Assembly (NCBI GenBank): GCA_002682825.1
Contig: NOKP01000102.1
Coordinates: forward strand, 1 to 30,165
DNA from: Neonectria sp. B-13
Lineage: Eukaryota > Ascomycota > Sordariomycetes > Hypocreales > Nectriaceae
DNA: 30,165 bases
Direction: 5' to 3'
Below are positions 20,361-29,226 of this stretch, one piece after another (position 1 is the first letter of the stretch; each line of letters starts with the position of its first letter). A model generated the notes under the pieces. That model made no database searches and was not told the DNA's origin. It saw only the letters and a program-made list of their open reading frames with translations. A program made the position numbers and the translations under genes.

Positions 20361-21753
20361 TTAGTCAATAGTGACGCCGCAAAATAAGCAGTGGGCCAGC
20401 TCATTCCAGGTCTCTTGGCTGCCCAAGATGTTTGCCCGCCGATCTTGAATCGTCCACCTTGTAGGACCGTCATCCAATTTCAGAGTCGCCGCAAAGCGCC
20501 CTGTATATGGCTTGGTCCCAGCGCCCTCCTTACGGCCCTTCTTCGCAGGCGGCTTCGCTTGCATATTCAGGCCCAACGCCTTGGATCGTCGAGCTGATGC
20601 CACCAGCGTTTGGGAGGCTCCTTCCTGGAGACAGACATCTTTCTCGGCTGTATTGACCAACTGCATCTCTTTCGACAAAGCCTTTGAGCTGAAAGGGAGT
20701 GCTGCATTATGATAAATCTCCTCCTCCTTGCCTGTCGTCGGCTCGCTTTGCTGTGGCTTATCGTTGCCCAACCGCTCGTATACCCTCATAAGCACGTCAT
20801 GATGAAGACATTCGTGATGCATCCATTCCCCGCAAGGCTTGCTAGTACAGCCTATCAAAATCTTGTCGGGTTTTATAGGAGTTTCGCACTTGCATATCAG
20901 TTCGACAGGCTAGAAGGGTGAGCCTGGGCAAGAAGACAGGTCTGGAAATCCCTTACTGAGAGTTGGACGCTAGTGTAGTCAAATGTCTGCCGCCAATACA
21001 GTCCACCTAGGTTTTTGTCATAATCTGAGTCGCTCCATTGACGAACAATTGCCGTATCAATAACACTAGTAACATTGATGATGTCCACTGGTTGTTCACT
21101 GTTAAGACTGTCTGGTGCACTCCGCCGCGTAGCAGTAGGGGCACTTACTGTGATTCGATGCAATTAGCTCGTCACGACCGTGGTATGACTGACGCGCTTG
21201 AATCCTTTTGTTGCCACAAACCGTTCCAGCTGGCAGCTCATCGGGCCAGTACATCCAGTATACGCGTGCGTAGACGTGGTGCTCATCCGCAGCCCGAATT
21301 TCCACAATCCAGGCAACCCAGGCATCCTCAAACTTCTTTAGTAGCCCATCTTTGGATAAGCTCACTCCTCGTTGTCGCTCAATGGTCCGCTCGTTGGCAA
21401 TATATACGAAGCTGTGCTCGTAATACCTGGCCTTATTCACTGCCAAGCTGTGTCAATGAGTCTCTCATCTATGAGCAAACGGTTCAATACTCACGAATGA
21501 AGCACCTGGACTGGGTCATATCTCGCCATTTGCGTTGAGGTTGAATAGTATACATGTTGAACGCGTCGGCGAAGGGGAAGGGATGAGTTTGGCTCTGCAT
21601 CCCACCTTGGTCTGCTTGGCCGTCGCATTTCCTCTTTTTATTTTTTGGTCGCTCAGGCCTCACCTTCCCTGGCTTGCCGCTTAACGAAATTGTGAAGGGA
21701 CATTGCGCACAAGGCTTCTCCAAGGCGGAATGTCTGCGCTTTCGAAAGCTCAT
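20361..21753 (-). CDS. BAH-PHD domain chromatin protein
   Basis: Four exons (21753-21495, 21439-21149, 21087-20957, 20909-20361) join in phase to 409 residues; donors are GTGAGT, GTAAGT and GTAAGG. The start MSFRKRRHS opens a basic N-terminus with KNKKRK, a likely nuclear signal. Residues about 95-200 form a BAH domain (HSFVYIANE ... WVAWIVEIRAADEHHVYARV ... WMYWPDELP ... YHGRDELIASNHMDIINV ... LYWRQTFDY), a nucleosome- or histone-binding module. A PHD finger follows: C233, C235, C248, C253, H258, C261, while the last Cys pair seems to be C401 and C404 (CLFCG), after a Lys-rich insertion of about 140 residues. Similar fungal BAH-PHD proteins are known chromatin readers. All exons are open and intact. 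Confidence 0.8.
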
Positions 21754-22722
21754 TGTCCGTCTCGATATTGGGCTAGAGGAACGTAAACAGAAAACTAGGA
21801 TTCGCTGTGGGAGATAACACAAAATAGGACGAGGTCTTGCATCATCTCATCAGAAGACAGCACCATGCTTTAAACGGAGCCCAAACTTATCAGTGAATGG
21901 CACACAGCGATCTGCAATGTCCTATGCAGAGGTAAAATGATTTTCTCCCATGTCGCAAAGTTTAGGCAGGTCTAACGCGCTTCACGTGTATCACGTGTGA
22001 ATTAAGCCCGTGCTCAAAGCGTGATGGGCTAGTTCCAATAAGGCTTCCATCCGACGGAGCTTTCACCAACCACCAGGAAGCAATCAAGTGCACCAAAGAG
22101 TGGAGACCAATGGATGGCTGCGATTCACGGCAAGGAAAGCTCCTGTAGTGAGGATGCCCCTGGAGTGGTCTCGGGATTCGGACAGTGACCCGCAGTTTGC
22201 TACTGAAGAGATGAATTATGGAGAGAGACAGGTAGGGATAGCGCGTACGGAGTTTCCCCAAGGGTTTCGCCGTTGTTGACCATTAAAACGGCAAACGTAG
22301 TAATCAGACAGTCAATCGCAGTGGGCTAAGCCGTGTCATTTGTAACACGCCACGGCAACAATGTCTGGGCTTAGCCATTTCAAGTGCCCTTGCAGCCATT
22401 CATAAGAGATAAATGCAGAGCAACTGGTCTTTGATGAATCCGGATGAGCTCTCAAGCGCGAAGGCAGTCACGCCGCCATGCATCTCACAAAGATAACCAA
22501 TTATCCACGCCGACTCTACTACAGTGCTGCTCCTGTCGCAATCTGCTTTTGGGCTCTCAGAGGATACGGGGGCAGCGCTAAAGCGGCTGGAGCTGTTCTC
22601 GACCTGCTCCACCCACTCCCAGCCCACCACCTGCGAATTGCGTTTAGCCACCCAAGTCAGGCTGTCGGGGCAGCAGCCTGTTTTGTGCCACGTCCAGCGC
22701 GTTTCGCGTCCACAACGTGCAA
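21754..22722. other. Intergenic stretch with a short inverted repeat
   Basis: Holds the promoter side of the BAH-PHD gene on the left. No gene supported; opposing open frames at 22400-22800 lack domains. GGCTAAGCC at 22324-22332 and GGCTTAGCC at 22368-22376 are inverted, 53 bp from end to end, with inner inverted bits (CCGTGT / AACACG), perhaps a small foldback element. Confidence 0.35.
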
Positions 22723-23223
22723 ATGCCCTGGAGTAGAGGAACATGGAGAAGCCGGGCACTCCGGTATTCAGTACGCCACCACTCCCCTAGCCAAGGGGTC
22801 GAGCTAATAGTGAGTGGAATTGCCTTTGTGGCAGATGAGCCCCTTGACTACTACCCCACCCATAACAAGCCGACCAGCCTAGCACGAGGCTCTCAGGTGT
22901 GGTACTCTGCATGCTACTGCACTACCTCAAATACCGTGGTCACTGCGCATAGTCATACTCTGGTAGACATCAAGAAGGAGCGACATATGACTCCAGCGGT
23001 GGTACACTGTGAAATACCCCCTCCTATGTCTATATGCTACATGGGATTACGTTTCTGGTTCGAGATTGATGAACCGATAACTCCGCGGTGAGTGTTCTTA
23101 TTATCAGAACATGGCTGCCTCCGCTGACACAACACCAGCAGCAATCTTAGAGGGTGTGACCGTCGCGTAACAACTAAGGCGGTACTGACCCCGCACTTCG
23201 CTTCGCCTTCAGACCTCAAATAA
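22723..23223 (+). CDS. Small uncharacterised gene with one intron
   Basis: Exons 22723-23087 and 23139-23223 join to 149 residues over a 51-bp intron with donor GTGAGT, a perfect GCTGAC branch site and acceptor CCAG. A second CAG three bases on makes a NAGNAG acceptor, which would drop one Ser. The protein holds FVADEPLDYYPTHNKP, QVWYSACYCTTSN and MGLRFWFEIDEPITPR and has no signal peptide or membrane segment. I do not recognise a family. The intron, rather than any homology, is the reason to call it. The start is the first ATG in the frame and may be further upstream in an unseen exon. Confidence 0.4.
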
Positions 23224-24224
23224 AACCCATTGCCCAAAAACACTAAGGGCGGCAATTAGATCGTCCATACCATCTTCGACCGGATTGTTTTTCTATCCAG
23301 TCGTCTAATTCGAGTTCAAGAACTGCGATACCCCTGTTACGATGGGACATGTTACTATTTCTTCATTCCAATCCAATCGTGACCGCTTATTCTCATCTTT
23401 CAGCGAACAGGCAAGGTGACATAAAGAGGGGGCCGTAGCTACGTGAAGTGCAGACAAAGCTCATTATGGATAGTCTCGACTCAAAGGGTATCAATTAGAA
23501 GACACGCACATCAGTTCAATTTATAGCAGTCAAGACAATATATGCCAGAAATGGAAAGATGAGTTGGTCTAACGGCTGTTGGGATTACGCCCCATGTCTC
23601 AAAGCATTGCACCGCACAAGCCCTCTGCCATTCATCATTGGAAAGGCTAAGCTGGCGCTTGGGGTTCTGGTTAGGCCTAGGACTCACAGCCATCTTCTAA
23701 CACAATTTTGGGCCCTACAATAATTATTACTGGCAGAGTCGCCTATGGGGGCACGGGACGTGCTGAGTTAGGTTCTCTAATGTCTACGGCTGCGTGGTGG
23801 CAGAGGGTAGAGAAGTGCTTTGTCACTCGCGACGCGAAATTAAAATCTCCTCATCAAAACACACCTTTCTCCGTAAATACAAATGGACCATTCTCCAGCA
23901 TGGCATCAGCTCAAAGGCGTGATGTGTCGGGCCTGTCACCCGTCAGCAAGATATACAGGCGCAGCAGTATAGCCGCGATATCAGCCAGTCTTTTGAGGGC
24001 ACCGGGAAGAGACCCATGGCGCGCAGCTGCACAATGCGGCCTCAAGTGGTCCCGGTTGGTCGAGGAGTGTTTGGACACCCTTCGGCTGGCCGAACCCAGC
24101 TGATTAAGAAGAAGAACGAGAAGAGGAGAGTAAGAAAAGAGAACAGGCACGCGAGTGTGGTCTGGGATAGCCTCGCCTAGTGGCGAGGGCAAATCCTTTC
24201 GAAGAAGGCGCTTGTTTTTGCCAT
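23224..24224. other. Non-coding stretch
   Basis: No gene supported. The right part (from about 23900) may be 3' sequence of the LINE remnant to its right, since that element reads leftward, but there is no clear protein match. Confidence 0.35.
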
Positions 24225-24771
24225 TTCGACGACCTTGTCGAGGTCCCGTGGAGGGATCTTGCTGCGAGCAAATGGTGCAAGGCTACCTATGGGAGTAAGA
24301 GCTCCAGCGAACAGCCTGTTGTCGCCTTGAGGTTAAGCCTTTTATACTGCTCGGGAACGGACGTTTCCCACCAAATTCCAAAAGTGTCCTTTGGCTTTTA
24401 CCCCGCGATCTTTCGCAAATATGCCAGCGTCGGCGTGTTCATTGCCAGGGATATTCGTGTGGCCGGGTACCCAGTGTATCTGCGTGTCTCCGTGTGATGC
24501 AGCCAGAGCCTGGAATTCGAGGAAGACCTCTTGAGAAGAATCGGCTGGATTGCCTCGCTCAGCGCCAAAGACCTCAGCCGGTCCGAGGCGATCTGAGCCG
24601 TTCAGTACTGAGAGACTGTTAGTATGGACAGTGAAGCCATAGCCGGCAGCTGTCTGAATATGCGATTAAGGTGAGTGGGCCATGGTTCGTGTTGGTGAGT
24701 CTTCGGAGATGATATGCGACGGCCTGCGCTTCGGCAGTCCATTTTCGGAGTCCAAATCGGAGCAATCCTAG
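24225..24771 (-). pseudogene. LINE (non-LTR retrotransposon) RNase H domain remnant
   Basis: Read right to left: LRKWTAEAQAVAYHLRRLTN, then LTLIAYSD with the first RNase H Asp, AAGYGFTVHTNSLSVLNGSD, VFGAERGNPADSSQEVFLEF, and THE RNase H end IHWVPGHTNIPGNEHADAG with the last Asp. This order is that of the RNase H domain at the end of fungal LINE ORF2. The part holding the third catalytic Asp (between VFGAE and PADSSQEV) is deleted, one frameshift lies right after YSD and another near WNLVG|WWETSVPEQYKRLN, and a TAG follows SLELLLP. Reverse transcriptase and endonuclease are not in the window. It is a decayed 3' fragment, typical of LINE copies. Confidence 0.7.
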
Positions 24772-24904
24772 TCAGTTACATCAAGTCCTTACAAATCGGG
24801 ATGATCGCTCTTGGTGTAGTAGTGAGATTAGCGTTCCTTCTTAGTTGATCGGTGGCTTTCGCTTATTGCCATACGCGTTCAACCGTTTCTGGCGTAAACG
24901 CCTT

Positions 24905-24910
24905 TATAAA
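24905..24910 (+). promoter_or_regulatory. TATA box of the gene at 24983
   Basis: TATAAA lies 73 bp before the start codon and is followed by a CT-rich leader (TCTTTCTCTCGTTTC), a classical fungal promoter layout. Confidence 0.55.
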
Positions 24911-24982
24911 ACACCTGAAAAACTCTACTAATTGGATCTTTCTCTCGTTTCTGATATATCTCGTCTCTCTTGATTGACCACA

Positions 24983-25417
24983 ATGGCATTTGACCAACCT
25001 TTCTTCCTCTCACCAGCCGGAAAACGATGCATTACGTTGCCAGCCGACAGTTGGGGCGACGAGAGCTCATCCACGTTCCTTTACACGATGCCTAATGACC
25101 CGCGAAATCCAATCTTATATCTTGCTATCTTGTTAAATCCTATTTACAGCTTTGAAAGTGGTAAAGCGGCCACTGTATGGGCCAATACAACAAAGGGAAT
25201 TGTGATGGGCGATCAGTACTTTGTGGGGACCCTAGGGCCTAATAAATTAAGCTGTTTCACTCAAATACTCACAACAGCCCCGGAGTTCAATGGCATAACA
25301 GTTTACATCAATGTAACTTCTGAATCTAAAGTAGCCGAACACATCGAAGAGCAAAAGGATGGAAACAAGCGAACAGGACCGTTTATTGAGTTAAATCAAG
25401 CACTTAGTCTGGCATAA
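24983..25417 (+). CDS. Small intact intronless gene, unknown function
   Basis: An uninterrupted frame of 144 residues from the ATG at 24983 (context CCACAATGG) to TAA at 25415-25417. A TATA box and pyrimidine-rich leader stand in front. The protein starts MAFDQPFFLSPAGKRCITLP and alternates hydrophobic and polar residues (NPILYLAILLNPIYSF, GDQYFVGTLGPNKLSCFTQI, NGITVYINVTSESK), suggesting mostly beta strands. It has no signal peptide or membrane helix and only two Cys. I do not recognise the family. It stands next to a LINE remnant yet shows no stop or frameshift, so it may be under selection or a recent arrival. Confidence 0.6.
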   Translation: MAFDQPFFLSPAGKRCITLPADSWGDESSSTFLYTMPNDPRNPILYLAILLNPIYSFESGKAATVWANTTKGIVMGDQYFVGTLGPNKLSCFTQILTTAPEFNGITVYINVTSESKVAEHIEEQKDGNKRTGPFIELNQALSLA

Positions 25418-26432
25418 ACCTGTGCACTTCATCGCACCAATTACACAGAAAGAAATGGGTTTAGAGTCTGTAACGGGGAATATCTTGGATTTATTAGAAT
25501 TATGTACTTGTTTCTTCCTTTTGCCCCCCTTCATATAGATGTACGACAATATTATAGTACCATCTATTTCAGGCAAGCAATAGGATTGATATTAGGTCTT
25601 GCCAGCAATAACGGCAGCTGCCTGCTCAGATAAGCCGTACAGCGGCCCTAGATGTGACCACTCAACGGCAAAGGGAACACCGAAGCATCAACCACATATG
25701 ATGAACTTCTCAGGATGATCATGCTTCCTTCCACTTAGGTTAGGGGGGATGAGCAGGATACTAGAACTACTGTTGGCTCTGCGTGTCTGCTCGCTGTTCC
25801 TTGATATCGGCGACTAACTGCTGCTCGGATCGACCCTCCTTCTTCTTTTTCTTATCGGCAGGCCCCAGTAATAGCTCCTCATCTTCCCCCTGCTCCTCCT
25901 TGTCCTGCCCACGTCCCGCGTCGGCCCCAGCAGTCATATCACAAAGTAGTGTATTGCTGACTTGGGCCCAGTGAAGAACGTCTGTAGTCGGACAATGGTC
26001 CAGAGCTCTGGGCAGCACTTTAGCTTCTTCACCTTACGCCCCTGTCCCCTATGTTCGTTATGCTCTTTATTGCAATGCCCCCTCTGCTGGTGCCACAGAA
26101 GCACTTCCTCCAATTCCGGGACGGTGGCTTCGAACCGAGCGAGATCTACCACCCGCAAGTGTGGGATGGACAGCGCCTGTACGAGTGGCGCCTATGAGCG
26201 GGGGTTTACTGCATGTAAGCCTCGAGTGCAAACGTATAAAGAGCACCTTACCTCACTGCTCTTCCTTCCTTCTGAGCTTCGGCTGCTAGTAGTTCACATC
26301 TAGCGATCTTGACGCCAGACTAGGCATCAAGATCTATTCTTCAAGCTGGCGTCTCGCGCCCTCCGCCTCGCCGTCCTCGCCGTCGGTCTTGGTTTGAACG
26401 CCTGGACTGCTTACCAGCGCAGACAGGCGCAG
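25418..26432. other. Stretch without a supported gene; Lys-rich minus-strand frames
   Basis: Two overlapping minus-strand frames (26158-25934 and 26018-25767) encode FEATVPELEEVLLWHQQRGH and a Lys/Glu-rich low-complexity tail (PADKKKKKEGRSEQQLVADI). They may be parts of one decayed coding region, but no family is recognised. Confidence 0.3.
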
Positions 26433-26648
26433 ATGTCTTCCCATGATGCCGAATTCCATGATCACCTTGATGCCACCACCGGCCGCGAGGTCGTCTTTTG
26501 CCACGCATGCTCCAATGAATGGTATCGCGATAGCCATGGCTTAGCTTGCCCCAGATGCGGCGGCGACGTACGAGGGCACAACATGGTTACCTTAATGTTT
26601 AGTAATAGTAACAGATACGTTGGGAGCTTCTTCATAACCATGTGTTGA
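26433..26648 (+). pseudogene. N-terminal zinc ribbon of an RNF126-type RING E3 ligase, truncated
   Basis: The frame starts MSSHDAEFHDHLDATTGREV and holds a zinc ribbon, VFCHACSNEWYRDSHGLACP RCGG, with two CxxC knuckles. This pattern is typical for the N-terminus of RNF126/RNF115-like E3 ligases, where it helps bind substrate or ubiquitin. After CGGDV the family sequence ends and an unrelated tail runs to a stop at 26646-26648. A full protein would have several hundred residues and a C-terminal RING-H2 finger. That finger type is present in this window at 8633-9142 on the other strand. The break point falls on a CGTACG hexamer (26567-26572). Confidence 0.65.
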
Positions 26649-27216
26649 GTCGGTGCGGGTGTTCTTGCGTATTCATTGCCTTACTCCAGTTGTCTAATCC
26701 AAGCTCTTCGGGTGTGTGAGAGGTTCAAAACCAACAAAATCTCCCGCAAGGCAAACATGTGTGCCAGGCTAGCTATAGATATAGAATACATTACTAGGGA
26801 TGGGTCATGCGCTGCCTGTTTCGATCTCGTTCATCTCTAGCAGAGCAATAATAGCTCCCACTGAGGGAAAGTACAGGGAGAATTGAATGCGGACCACGTC
26901 TAGGGTAATCAAGCCACGCTAGAAATGCATCGAAGAAGCATTCCATCGTTCATGTCGGAAGAAAAACCGACATGCACGGTTTTGTCCAGTTGACTTGCCG
27001 GAACATAACATGGAGGCTGAGGATTGCCGTCATCGAGAACTATGTCTTGTTCGAGCTACTTCGCTGGTCTACCCAGCACCCAACTTGCCGACATCCCTAC
27101 CAGACTGGGATCAATGGAGCAGTTATCCCTGTGTATTCACGATATCTCGTCGTCTCCTTTCGAGGCCCCGACATCTAACCTGACGGCACCGCAAGAGGAA
27201 GGTCGCTTCGGCAGAA
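26649..27216. other. Non-coding or decayed stretch
   Basis: Three overlapping plus-strand frames at 26972-27236 share no domain and shift into one another, which might be a decayed exon of the reading frame at 27217. Nothing else is seen. Confidence 0.3.
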
Positions 27217-27507
27217 GTGCCAAATCGTTCATTTGAAGACTATTCAAACATACCGGTTCCAGAAGGACATCAATGGGTCACTGAAGATATCGATCGTGCT
27301 TGGGTGGGACGGTTCGTTCGTAAACAACCAACAGATGGATGGACAAAGTTTTTCAGGACTAAGTTAGTCCTCAATTGCAAAAGCTTCCCGGCAATAGTGT
27401 TGGAGTCACACGACCAATGGTCCACTCCGTTCGTCACCTCAATGGATGACCTCGTCAGGTCGACATCGAATCCATTTCGCCGATACTTGGTCGTGAACTA
27501 TTCCTAA
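27217..27507 (+). CDS. Hypothetical open reading frame, possibly a decayed gene end
   Basis: A 96-residue frame with a protein-like composition (VPEGHQWVTEDIDRAWVGRF, TSMDDLVRSTSNPFRRYLVV). No family is recognised. An open frame just upstream overlaps it in another frame, so a frameshift or an intron may link them. It converges on the PigL_N-like gene to the right. Confidence 0.25.
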   Translation: MPNRSFEDYSNIPVPEGHQWVTEDIDRAWVGRFVRKQPTDGWTKFFRTKLVLNCKSFPAIVLESHDQWSTPFVTSMDDLVRSTSNPFRRYLVVNYS

Positions 27508-27781
27508 TTACTAACTCTACACTCACGAAGGCGCTATATTGACGAGCTGCAGAGCCGCAATGTCGCTCGAGGCAATAATGTCGGTGAGGCCCTTGTTGTC
27601 TTAGTATGCTAGCGAGCGTAAATTCAAGTAGCTTCACAATCCTATTCATCCACCGACATTCTTCACGTTTCAGTTCCCTTCTGCTATCCGTTTCCTCATC
27701 TCCCTGGGATACGGTCTACTCCGTCTTGCTTTCGAATCCAGCAGCTGCCCATCCTTACCCGCTTGATGCGGATGCCAGCTA

Positions 27782-28365
27782 TTAGCCTCGATCCTTGGAT
27801 ATTTTCCGAATTGTTTCATCCGACATTGAGCTAATCAACTGCGCTGATTCGTTCTTGCTCACGGCTTTTTCGATAGAAAAGACGCCCGCTGAAGTTGTGA
27901 CTACCACTTGATCGCTATCACCATCAGCGATCGCCTCGCCAACGATGTATATATTATGTTGAGAAACTTGCTGCCTGAGATGACTTCTTTCTCCTAGCAA
28001 CTCTTGGCGTTCTTGAAGGCGGCCTGTGGATTCGAGATCCATGCGCTGCAGGTGTTGCATTTTGACCACTACAGCAAAAGGGAACACGCATTCCGCTAGT
28101 GCGGAGCGCCATAATGACTTATATGCTGAATGTGACAGCAGGTGGATCTGGAGATTGTCCACAGTGTCCTCGGTCATGGCATCCAAGTCCTTAAAGACTT
28201 CGTTAGAAAGTTTGCATGTTTGCCTAAATAAAAAGAAAAGAAAGATCAGTGAAGTTCGATGTCCATAGAATGATGAACTGACATGTTAATGATGCTGAGG
28301 CCAATTGTAGTTGGAAGTGAGTGCAGGAGAAAGTCACGCAGCCAAAGTGAGGGGTTGAAATACCA
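27782..28365 (-). CDS. PigL_N / fungal N-terminal-domain-like protein, 5' end unclear
   Basis: Exon 28223-27782 and an upstream exon ending at 28283 join in phase over a 59-bp intron (GTCAGT ... ATTTAG). Joined, they read LPTTIGLSIINMQTCKLSNE, then DLDAMTEDTVDNLQIHLLSH, LRQQVSQHNIYIVGEAIADG, DSDQVVVTTSAGVFSIEKAV and SAQLISSMSDETIRKIS. The block with VGEAIADGDSDQVVVTT followed by SAQLxxSMSDET is what I recall from the PigL_N/fungal N-terminal domain found at the head of STAND/NLR-like proteins and in short stand-alone proteins. The upstream exon has no ATG before a TGA at about 28366-28368, so the 5' end is missing or lies in another exon. No receptor domain follows, so it would be a stand-alone domain. 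Confidence 0.5.
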
Positions 28366-28499
28366 TCATGTGATCCTAGTTGCTTTAGGATCTAGCAGTT
28401 CCTGAGCACCTTCGGGAAGGAGGAGTTGAGGGAGGAGAACCCGGGTATGGGGAACCCGGGCACATTGCAAGGCAGTACCCCTGCGGCGACAATGCACAC

Positions 28500-28935
28500 T
28501 GCAGACGTACTTTACGGCGACAGGGCGGATTGACCATTTCGTGGTAGAAGACGCCGGAGGCTCGGAGGGGAGGAAGCGGAGGATGGCACTAGTGCGGATG
28601 TGGCCCTAACAGCGCCAGAGAAGGAGCTATTCTGGGAGCTCGAGCAGGATGAATGCAAGGCCGAAGACGATGCCCACGAGCAGGCCAGGGTCGTACAGGA
28701 ATTTGAGGGCGAGAAGTCTGCGAGGGTACCCTGGCTCGTTGAGAGGGCTGAAGGACGACGAAATCAAGGCATCGTATGCATTGCTGCCAAAGCAGGAGCA
28801 TGATGGGGATGCATGACAATGACGACGAAGCGGACCCCGACCTGGTCTGCATCCTCGTTACTGCCGAAGCCACCCTGAGGGACGCCAACGAGGTATGTAG
28901 CGATACCTCCCCAGGCCGGAGAATGACCGGCACGA
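28500..28935 (+). pseudogene. Fragment of a large fungal protein (OrsD/DUF3505-like region), frameshifted
   Basis: Pieces in three frames make one colinear protein: QTYFTATGRIDHFVVEDAGG, then ALTAPEKELFWELEQDECKA, VQEFEGEKSARVPWLVERAE, a frame change to GLKDDEIKASYALLPKQEHD, and a further change to DDEADPDLVCILVTAEATLR and CSDTSPGRRMT. From memory this order is seen in large fungal proteins that begin with C2H2-like motifs and include the DUF3505/OrsD region; that assignment is unverified. At least two frameshifts and loss of everything after GRRMT mark it as dead. The fragment at 9209-10402 may be a later part of the same kind of protein. Confidence 0.5.
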
Positions 28936-29226
28936 CCACGCTCACCATGTGCTTTCTGAGGGAATTTGCTCGTTCGCTCGGTCAAGGTCGGAATTCACTG
29001 TGTAAAATACTTGGCATGGACGAGAGCGACGATGCCAGGCTCGGTTGTTCGCTGTTGGCTGTCGCAACTAGACGATGTACGATGTGGTTTGCGACGATCG
29101 ATGAAAGCTAGCGGTGGGGGAGAAACGGTGGTGCCGATGCATGCAGCCACCGACGTTGGTGCACAAATGGATTACGGTCGGACGATACCAGAGTTGCCGA
29201 CATCACGAAGTCACTGCTAGAGAACT

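Noticed and set aside
22400..22760. Minus-strand 119-codon frame with several Cys and His, thought of as a MYND-like finger
   Set aside because: The Cys/His spacing does not fit a MYND finger and no other domain shows.
25767..26158. Minus-strand Lys/Glu-rich frames as a gene
   Set aside because: Low complexity, two overlapping frames, no domain and no clear intron linking them.
26720..26750. Possible tRNA B-box (GGTTCAAAACC)
   Set aside because: No matching A-box or cloverleaf could be drawn around it.
28440..28465. AACCCGGG direct repeat as an element border
   Set aside because: Only 8 bp, GC-rich, with no matching partner elsewhere.
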